Positions 1 to 4,062 of a stretch of 7,919 nucleotides of DNA are shown piece after piece (position 1 is the stretch's first letter; every line of letters begins with the position of its first letter). The notes beneath the pieces were generated by a model. The model was not told where the DNA came from and made no database searches. It saw nothing but the letters and a program-made list of their open reading frames with translations. The translations under genes and the position numbers were made by a program. The stretch is from Candidatus Nanopelagicales bacterium (lineage in GTDB: Bacteria > Actinomycetota > Actinomycetes > S36-B12 > UBA10799). Where the stretch lies: positions 1 through 7,919 of the forward strand of contig JAUYKX010000355.1 of NCBI GenBank assembly GCA_030699055.1, given 5' to 3'.

Positions 1-88
1 CGTGACGCCCAGGTGGTACAAGCGACCCGCCGTGTTGGGAGCAGGCGCCATGGGTCTCGCGTTGATCATGTATATCCCGTTCCTGTAA
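1..88 (+). CDS. C-terminal end of an upstream membrane transporter (partial), probably sodium:solute symporter family
   Basis: The frame with codons starting at position 2 is open from the window edge to a TAA at 86-88 and encodes about 28 residues. They read TPRWYKRPAVLGAGAMG followed by a hydrophobic run ending IPFL. A short basic/aromatic stretch leading into one last hydrophobic helix is typical of a polytopic transporter terminus. From memory, actinobacterial sodium:solute symporters often end with a similar WYR(K)P-hydrophobic tail and are followed by a small two-helix protein like the next gene here; that is the reason for the family guess. It is too short for a firm call, and the true start lies outside the window. 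The other forward frame through this stretch encodes an Arg-rich, unlikely protein. Confidence 0.45.
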   Translation, partial: VTPRWYKRPAVLGAGAMGLALIMYIPFL

Positions 89-153
89 TTGGTTGTACAA
101 ACCGACGCGTTGAGGAAAGGTGGACTCAGAGCCGAAGGGAAGATCCGAGCGCA

Positions 154-192
154 GGGGCCGGACAGAGGGGCCGGACAGAGGGGCCGGAAGGA
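154..192 (+). repeat. Three tandem copies of a 13-bp unit ahead of the small membrane gene
   Basis: The unit GGGGCCGGACAGA occurs exactly at 154-166 and 167-179. A third, diverged copy at 180-192 reads GGGGCCGGAAGGA. The changes in the third copy create the GGAAGGAG ribosome binding site of the gene starting at 200. Copy number could vary by slippage. Confidence 0.85.
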
Positions 193-193
193 G
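186..193 (+). promoter_or_regulatory. Ribosome binding site fixing the GTG start at 200
   Basis: GGAAGGAG lies six bases before GTG 200. This is the best Shine-Dalgarno match in the region and is the reason for starting the small membrane protein here. The open frame itself runs back to base 89. Confidence 0.7.
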
Positions 194-199
194 AAGTCT

Positions 200-517
200 G
201 TGAACGAAGAGCAAAGCGGTCGCCCACGCAATTCGGGGGCCAACGATGAATGGGCCGCCAGCGACAAACTGGCTCGCCGCCGTGCTCGCTGGCTCGATCT
301 GCGGACCTACCTGGCTTCGTTGTTTCTGATATTCGGCGTAGTGGTGACCGGTGCCGGAATCACCGCCAGTCCGGCTCAGATCGCCAAAGCAGCCGGAATC
401 AACCTGAGTCTGTGGACCGGTTTGGCCCTGATCGTGCTCGGGACGGTTTTCCTCCTGTGGCTGTTGCGAGTTCCGCCAGTCCTGGACAACCGCCCCGATG
501 CCAACAGTGAAGGTTGA
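200..517 (+). CDS. Small two-helix membrane protein, probable transporter-associated subunit (105 aa)
   Basis: The start is GTG 200, supported by the GGAAGGAG site. The N-terminal 35 residues are hydrophilic and end in a basic RRRARW patch just before the first membrane segment (about residues 38-54). A polar stretch, SPAQIAKAAGINLS, follows, then a second membrane segment (about 70-89) and a short hydrophilic tail. By the positive-inside rule both ends are probably cytoplasmic. The sequence resembles a recurrent uncharacterised actinobacterial protein, with an 'RSLIGGLF..YG' first helix and an 'IDKAAG.N.NLWTG' linker, that I recall sitting directly behind sodium:solute symporters. The preceding transporter tail fits this. 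The function is unknown; an accessory or stabilising role for the transporter is only an inference. It is not FtsQ, which normally occupies the position before ftsZ and is a larger single-pass protein with a POTRA domain. Confidence 0.7.
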   Translation: MNEEQSGRPRNSGANDEWAASDKLARRRARWLDLRTYLASLFLIFGVVVTGAGITASPAQIAKAAGINLSLWTGLALIVLGTVFLLWLLRVPPVLDNRPDANSEG

Positions 518-609
518 CTCGACAGTCATCTAACGAGGGTTTTGTCCCGATTATCAGAGGTGCCGGGGCGGGCCACGGAAAATGGCGAGCACTTCTTCGG
601 CGGATGTCC

Positions 610-638
610 TTGCGCGGTGCCCAACTCACACATACTGT
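610..638 (+). promoter_or_regulatory. Candidate housekeeping-sigma promoter for ftsZ
   Basis: TTGCGC at 610-615 and TACTGT at 633-638 are separated by exactly 17 bases, a reasonable match to the primary-sigma consensus (TTGACA / TAnnnT). Transcription would begin near 645 and give a leader of about 155 bases containing the 666-690 inverted repeat. No experimental support is available from sequence alone. Confidence 0.35.
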
Positions 639-665
639 TCCCGTCAGTCGTTCCAACTCAAGTGC

Positions 666-690
666 TCTAACTCTCGACGTGAAGGTTAGA
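666..690 (+). repeat. Inverted repeat TCTAAC/GTTAGA in the ftsZ leader
   Basis: TCTAAC at 666-671 is the exact reverse complement of GTTAGA at 685-690, with 13 bases between. From memory, an AACTCT...GGTTAG-like element recurs before ftsZ in several actinobacteria, so this may be a conserved operator or leader structure rather than chance. The arms are short. Confidence 0.45.
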
Positions 691-800
691 CATAAGGTAG
701 GGCGGCGTCAACTTCCCCAAGTTCTCCCTCATCGGGATCGTTAGTCAAGTCCGCCCACACCGGCGCGGTGCCGGGTGAACAATCGGCGAGAGGAAAAGGC

Positions 801-2030
801 GTGGCATCTCCACAGAATTACCTGGCAGTGATCAAGGTCGTAGGCATAGGCGGTGGCGGGGTTAACGCCGTCAACCGCATGATTGAAGTGGGCCTCAAAG
901 GGGTCGAATTCGTTGCCATCAATACAGACGCGCAAGCGCTGTTGATGAGTGACGCTGACGTCAAACTCGACGTCGGTCGTGATCTGACGCGCGGGCTCGG
1001 GGCCGGCGCGGATCCGGACGTCGGACGGCGGGCGGCGGAGGATCACGCTGACGAGATCGAAGAGGTCCTCCGAGGTGCGGACATGGTCTTCGTGACGGCG
1101 GGCGAAGGCGGTGGCACGGGTACCGGCGGTGCGCCAGTCGTGGCGAAGATCGCCCGCACGCTGGGTGCATTGACGGTCGGGGTGGTCACCAGGCCTTTCG
1201 GTTTCGAAGGTCGCCGCCGAGCCACGCAGGCGGAAAGCGGGATTGAGGCGCTGCGGGCCGAAGTGGATACGTTGATCATCATTCCCAATGAGCGACTGTT
1301 GTCGCTGACTGACCGGACGATCAGCATGATCGACGCGTTCAGGCAGTCCGACCAGGTGCTCCTACAGGGTGTTTCCGGCATCACGGATTTGATCACCACG
1401 CCAGGGCTGATCAACCTCGACTTCGCCGACGTGAAGAGCGTCATGGCTGGTGCAGGCAGCGCCCTGATGGGAATCGGCTCGGCTCGGGGTGAGGATCGGG
1501 CCATCGCCGCTTCGGAGATGGCGATCTCCAGTCCTCTGCTGGAGGCGAGCATCGATGGCGCTCACGGTGTTTTGTTGTCCATCGCCGGTGGCAGTGATCT
1601 CGGCTTGTTCGAGATCAACGAAGCGGCTCGTTGCATCTCGGAGGCAGTGCATCCCGAGGCGAATATCATCTTCGGCACCGTTATTGACGACACACTCGGT
1701 GACGAGGTAAGGGTGACGGTCATCGCAGCCGGCTTCGACGGTGGTCAACCGCAGGCCCGTAAGAGCCAGTCTGCCAACGCGCGGGCACTGCTCGGCAAGC
1801 CTTACAACACGGACAAGTCTCGTCCGGCAAGCGGATCGGGCGGTGAGTCTCTCACTGGGTCGGCGATTCACGATGCGGGGCGCACCACGACCGTCGATCT
1901 GACGACCGGGGCGGGGGAGAGGCGGGCCACGGATGTCGGTCGGCCGATGTCCCCTTCTTCACGGACCGTTGCGTTCGACGAGCCCACGGTGAAGGCCGAG
2001 GAGATCGACGTACCGGACTTTCTCAAGTAA
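801..2030 (+). CDS. ftsZ: Cell division protein FtsZ (tubulin-like GTPase)
   Basis: FtsZ polymerises with GTP at mid-cell into the Z ring that recruits the division machinery. GTG 801 is chosen (409 aa, [15 protein letters not shown]) because GAGAGG at 788-793 lies seven bases upstream and homologues begin this way; a GTG at 768 in the same frame has no such site. The N-terminal glycine loop [11 protein letters not shown] is at residues 15-25, the tubulin/FtsZ signature GGGTGTG at 103-109, and the synergy loop NLDFAD at 205-210 supplies the catalytic acidic residues. The globular domain ends near residue 314. A variable linker (about 315-395) leads to the conserved C-terminal peptide [10 protein letters not shown], the docking site for SepF and other partners. 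Length and motifs are typical of actinobacterial FtsZ. It heads a cluster with yggS, sepF and yggT; the SepF partner is encoded two genes downstream. Confidence 0.98.
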   Translation: MASPQNYLAVIKVVGIGGGGVNAVNRMIEVGLKGVEFVAINTDAQALLMSDADVKLDVGRDLTRGLGAGADPDVGRRAAEDHADEIEEVLRGADMVFVTAGEGGGTGTGGAPVVAKIARTLGALTVGVVTRPFGFEGRRRATQAESGIEALRAEVDTLIIIPNERLLSLTDRTISMIDAFRQSDQVLLQGVSGITDLITTPGLINLDFADVKSVMAGAGSALMGIGSARGEDRAIAASEMAISSPLLEASIDGAHGVLLSIAGGSDLGLFEINEAARCISEAVHPEANIIFGTVIDDTLGDEVRVTVIAAGFDGGQPQARKSQSANARALLGKPYNTDKSRPASGSGGESLTGSAIHDAGRTTTVDLTTGAGERRATDVGRPMSPSSRTVAFDEPTVKAEEIDVPDFLK

Positions 2031-2046
2031 AGGCCGGTTAGCCGCC

Positions 2047-2051
2047 GGAGG
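2047..2051 (+). promoter_or_regulatory. Ribosome binding site that argues for a TTG start in yggS
   Basis: GGAGG at 2047-2051 touches the in-frame GTG at 2052 but stands nine bases from the in-frame TTG at 2061. The spacing favours TTG as the initiation codon. Confidence 0.6.
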
Positions 2052-2060
2052 GTGTCGACG

Positions 2061-2822
2061 TTGAGTGAGGCTGAACAGGCGGAGCAGTCCAACGGCCGGG
2101 GAACGATCACGGATGAGACCGTTCCCCGGCGTCGGGCGGAGCTGAGTCTGAATCTCGAACGGGTTCGAGATTCAGTGAGGCAAGCCGCCTCGCTCGCGGG
2201 TCGGGCCCCCGGAGATGTCGAGTTGGTGGTCGTTACCAAGACCTGGCCAGCCTCGGATGTCGCCCTACTGCGGGAGTTGGGGCAGACGGCGGTGGCCGAG
2301 AATCGGGTGCGCGAGTTGGCGGACAAGCGTTCGCTGGTTGGTGCGGCCGGTCTCTGCTGGCATCTGGTTGGGGGATTGCAGACCAACAAGGCTGCTGCGG
2401 CAGTCAAGATGGCGGATGTGGTTGAAAGCGTCGATCGGGAATCGATTGTCGAGGCGCTGGCTACCGCTGCCCGCAGCCGAGGCCGGGTCATGGAATGCCT
2501 GATGCAGGTGAACCTCGATCCGCACCCGATTGCCGGTCGGTCTGGCGTCCGCCCGGAGGAAGCGTTGCGACTCGCGGACCTCATCGGCGCCCAACCCGAA
2601 CTCCGGCTGGGCGGGGTGATGGGGATCGGGCCGCGAAACGAAGACGCGAGTGCGGCCTTCGAAATGCTGGCAGGAGTGGCCGACCAGGTACGCCGCGATC
2701 ACCCAGGGGCGGAAACCATCTCGGCTGGTATGAGTTCTGACTACGTCGCGGCCATCGCGGCCGGGGCGACACAGGTAAGGATCGGCACGGCGGTACTGGG
2801 AGACCGCCCGAGCCTCAGGTAG
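2061..2822 (+). CDS. yggS: YggS/YlmE/PLPBP family pyridoxal-5'-phosphate homeostasis protein
   Basis: This is a single-domain PLP-binding protein with an alanine-racemase-like barrel. It has no known catalysis of its own; the family buffers PLP and affects amino acid and B6 balance. TTG 2061 is preferred over GTG 2052 because of the ribosome binding site spacing (253 aa versus 256). Family similarity starts at about residue 23 (RRAELSLNLERVR). The PLP lysine is K60 in VVVTKTWP. It is followed by AENRVREL (79-86), WHLVGGLQTNK (100-110), VESVDR (121-126), GGVMGIGP (184-191) and the phosphate-binding end, SAGMSSDY (221-228) with TQVRIGTAVLG (237-247). The first 22 residues are not conserved and their DNA holds two long inverted repeats. 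It begins 30 bases after ftsZ on the same strand, so cotranscription is likely. The pgeF (laccase-like) gene that usually sits between ftsZ and yggS in actinobacteria is absent. Confidence 0.93.
   Translation: MSEAEQAEQSNGRGTITDETVPRRRAELSLNLERVRDSVRQAASLAGRAPGDVELVVVTKTWPASDVALLRELGQTAVAENRVRELADKRSLVGAAGLCWHLVGGLQTNKAAAAVKMADVVESVDRESIVEALATAARSRGRVMECLMQVNLDPHPIAGRSGVRPEEALRLADLIGAQPELRLGGVMGIGPRNEDASAAFEMLAGVADQVRRDHPGAETISAGMSSDYVAAIAAGATQVRIGTAVLGDRPSLR
2095..2130 (+). repeat. Strong stem-loop at the start of yggS (11-bp perfect arms)
   Basis: GCCGGGGAACG at 2095-2105 is the exact reverse complement of CGTTCCCCGGC at 2120-2130, with a 14-base loop. It lies 65 bases after the ftsZ stop and inside codons 12-24 of yggS, in the part of the protein that is not conserved. 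There is no following T run, so it is not a canonical intrinsic terminator. Confidence 0.85.
2148..2175 (+). repeat. Near-perfect palindrome inside yggS (13-bp perfect arms, 2-base centre)
   Basis: CTGAATCTCGAAC at 2148-2160 is exactly complementary to GTTCGAGATTCAG at 2163-2175, with only GG between. It follows the 2095-2130 stem by 17 bases. It lies in codons for the conserved first helix (LNLERVRDSVR), so it coexists with coding constraint. Confidence 0.9.
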
Positions 2823-2823
2823 C

Positions 2824-2869
2824 GTCGGCACACGGCAACGGTTTCCCCAATCGACCGTCCGGTGCCGAC
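2824..2869 (+). repeat. Large intergenic stem-loop between yggS and sepF
   Basis: Three nested complementary segments build one stem: GTCGGCAC (2824-2831) with GTGCCGAC (2862-2869), CGG (2833-2835) with CCG (2859-2861), and ACGGT (2838-2842) with ACCGT (2854-2858). This gives 16 base pairs, with unpaired bases only on the 5' side (2832 and 2836-2837) and an 11-base loop. It starts two bases after the yggS stop and ends ten bases before the sepF ribosome binding site. There is no T run after it. A role in mRNA processing, stability or control of sepF translation is inference. Confidence 0.8.
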
Positions 2870-2892
2870 CCGGAACGACAAGGAGTAACGGC

Positions 2893-3543
2893 ATGGCCGG
2901 CGCGATGCGAAAGATGGCTGTCTACCTCGGTTTGGTCGAGGATGATCAGTATGACGACGAATATCTGGACGACCTTGACCGAACGCCCGATCACCGAGCG
3001 GCTGAGGACGATGAACGCTCGAGCCGAAGGGAATCCGATCGGCCAGTCGGTCGCGAGGGCCGCGTCGGTCGTTCCGGCGGACGAATGCGCGCGGATCTCG
3101 GGACAGCGGACACGCTGAGGGTCTCCGAGGATCGCGAGTCGAGGGTGGAGCCATCCGCTCGCCCCTCTCGTAACTGGCGGGTGGAAACGATCGCGCAGGA
3201 GCCGGTGGGAGCACATCCGGCCGGAAGTAGGTCGCGCCCCCGGGCGGCAGCTTCGACTGGCTCCGACATGAAGATCACGACTCTTCATCCGCGGAGTTAC
3301 AACGACGCTCGTCGCATTGGCGAGGAATACCGGTCGGGCACGCCTGTGATCATGAATCTCACGGATTTGGAGGACACGGACGCCAAGCGGATCGTCGATT
3401 TCGCCGCTGGCCTGGTTTTCGGGATGCGCGGATCGATCGAGCGGGTGGTGACCAAGGTGTTCCTGTTGTCGCCACCGAACGTGGACGTGGCCGAGGAAGC
3501 TCGTGCGCAACTCGCGAGGGATGGCTTGGCCGGTCGGCGCTGA
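2893..3543 (+). CDS. sepF: Cell division protein SepF
   Basis: SepF tethers FtsZ polymers to the membrane and bundles them; in actinobacteria it is the main FtsZ membrane anchor. ATG 2893 follows AAGGAG (2880-2885) by seven bases, giving 216 aa. The N-terminal segment (MAGAMRKMAVYLGLVED) is the amphipathic membrane-targeting helix. Residues 16-30 are acidic. Residues 35-124 form a charged, Arg/Ser/Glu-rich linker that is probably disordered and rather long. The C-terminal SepF domain (DUF552, about 125-200) contains the conserved MKITTLHPRSYNDARRIGEE, PVIMNLTDLE, AKRIVDFAAG and KVFLLSPPNVDV elements. It should dock on the FtsZ tail encoded upstream. It is preceded by the 2824-2869 stem-loop and lies 43 bases before yggT. 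Confidence 0.96.
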   Translation: MAGAMRKMAVYLGLVEDDQYDDEYLDDLDRTPDHRAAEDDERSSRRESDRPVGREGRVGRSGGRMRADLGTADTLRVSEDRESRVEPSARPSRNWRVETIAQEPVGAHPAGSRSRPRAAASTGSDMKITTLHPRSYNDARRIGEEYRSGTPVIMNLTDLEDTDAKRIVDFAAGLVFGMRGSIERVVTKVFLLSPPNVDVAEEARAQLARDGLAGRR

Positions 3544-3586
3544 TCCGAGTCGATGGGTAACGCGGTGAGCAGGGCAGGAGGTAGTG

Positions 3587-3871
3587 GTGAGTGGAATCGG
3601 GCAAGTGATTGCGACGATTCTGTGGCTCTATCTCGTCATTTTGATCGTTCGTCTGGTTATTGATTTTGTCCAGTTGTTGTCGAAGGACTGGAGGCCCCGC
3701 GGGGCTGTCCTGGTTTTTTGCGAGGCTATCTACACGATCACCGATCCACCACTCAAGTTGCTCAGAAAGGTGATTCCCCCTTTGCGTGTCGGCGGGATAG
3801 CGCTCGACCTTTCGTTCATAGTGCTGGTGTTAGCCCTGCAGATCGCGACCAGGTTTGCGGTGATGCTGTGA
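3587..3871 (+). CDS. yggT: YggT/YlmG family membrane protein
   Basis: This is a small membrane protein of 94 aa, a usual size for the family. Two GTG codons stand in tandem in the frame. GTG 3587 is five bases from AGGAGG (3576-3581) and is preferred; GTG 3584 is only two bases away. Membrane segments are at about residues 4-29 and 71-92. The conserved loop includes CEAIYTITDPPLKLLRKVIP, matching the family pattern 'TDP.L...R..IPP', and the second helix opens with the family-typical LDLS. Homologues in bacteria and plastids have been linked to division or nucleoid/membrane organisation, but the biochemical role is unknown. It ends the division cluster here; in many actinobacteria divIVA would follow directly, but it does not in this window. 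Confidence 0.93.
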   Translation: MSGIGQVIATILWLYLVILIVRLVIDFVQLLSKDWRPRGAVLVFCEAIYTITDPPLKLLRKVIPPLRVGGIALDLSFIVLVLALQIATRFAVML

Positions 3872-3892
3872 CGGACGGGATCAGGTGTAGAG

Positions 3893-4060
3893 ATGAAGGA
3901 TCACGAACAGTCGACCAGTACTCCCGCGGTACTGGAGCCTCCAACTGTGGAGCCCTTGGCCCTCGATGAGCCCGATGTGGTCATAGACCTTCGGCACGTC
4001 ATCCCAACGCCGTACGGCGCCCGGTTGGAAGATCTGGAGATACTCCAACGCGCGTGGTGA
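3893..4060 (+). CDS. Unrecognised small acidic protein (55 codons) in the divIVA position
   Basis: ATG 3893 opens a frame to TGA 4058-4060. A weak AGG (3883-3885) lies seven bases upstream. The frame is the same as yggT and resumes 21 bases after its stop. The product starts MKDHEQSTSTPAVLEPP and ends LEDLEILQRAW. It is acidic and Pro/Leu/Val-rich, with no membrane segment, signal peptide or cysteine. Amino acid and codon use look like the neighbours, which supports coding. I recognise no family; it does not match the DivIVA N-terminus (LTP.DI....F). It ends two bases before the stop of the convergent ileS. Its DNA also holds several inverted repeats (3915-3935 and 4004-4049), so an alternative is that this is a structured, non-coding convergent terminator region that is open by chance. 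Confidence 0.42.
   Translation: MKDHEQSTSTPAVLEPPTVEPLALDEPDVVIDLRHVIPTPYGARLEDLEILQRAW
3915..3935 (+). repeat. Perfect 7-bp inverted repeat downstream of yggT
   Basis: CCAGTAC (3915-3921) pairs exactly with GTACTGG (3929-3935) across a 7-base loop. A smaller hairpin, CTCCA-actg-TGGAG (3939-3952), follows at once. There is no T run, so termination of the yggT transcript here is only possible, not shown. Confidence 0.6.
4004..4049. terminator. Candidate bidirectional terminator or competing hairpins between convergent ends
   Basis: CCAAC (4004-4008) can pair with GTTGG (4024-4028), enclosing the perfect palindrome CGCCGTACGGCG (4008-4019). Alternatively GTTGGA (4024-4029) pairs with TCCAAC (4044-4049). 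The two stems share the middle segment and exclude each other. The site is 14-59 bases past the ileS stop on the minus strand, and it coincides with the end of the plus-strand small frame. There are no long T tracts on either strand, so this would be a non-canonical, GC-rich type of terminator. Confidence 0.4.
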
Positions 4061-4062
4061 GC

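Larger units (their letters stand above)
518..800 (+). promoter_or_regulatory. ftsZ upstream region, non-coding
   Basis: This 283-base gap has no plausible gene: frames through it encode low-complexity or truncated products and lack ribosome binding sites. It should carry the ftsZ promoter(s) and 5' leader. Visible elements are a -35/-10 candidate at 610-638, an inverted repeat at 666-690 and a small hairpin (CACCG-gcg-CGGTG) at 758-770, about 30 bases before the ftsZ start. The long leader is consistent with the multi-promoter control known for ftsZ in actinobacteria. Confidence 0.6.

Noticed and set aside
13..249. Forward Arg-rich frame at the window start
   Set aside because: It overlaps the transporter tail and the small membrane gene, has improbable composition and reads through the tandem repeat.
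515..543. Terminator after the small membrane gene
   Set aside because: TGACT-cgac-AGTCA (515-528) overlaps the stop codon and the nearest TTTT is 11 bases further on; the stem is only 5 bp, so the evidence is too weak to list.
768..800. Earlier GTG start for ftsZ
   Set aside because: It adds 11 residues unlike FtsZ N-termini, and the ribosome binding site at 788-793 fits GTG 801.
1043..1871. Long minus-strand frames opposite ftsZ
   Set aside because: They are mirror frames of a strongly conserved gene, with no ribosome binding sites or recognisable domains.
2052..2060. GTG 2052 as the yggS start
   Set aside because: It directly touches the GGAGG site with no spacer; TTG 2061 has usable spacing. 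It remains possible if another site is used.
3893..4060. The small frame as a DivIVA remnant
   Set aside because: No DivIVA N-terminal motif or coiled-coil heptads can be seen in the 55 residues, so no such name is given.
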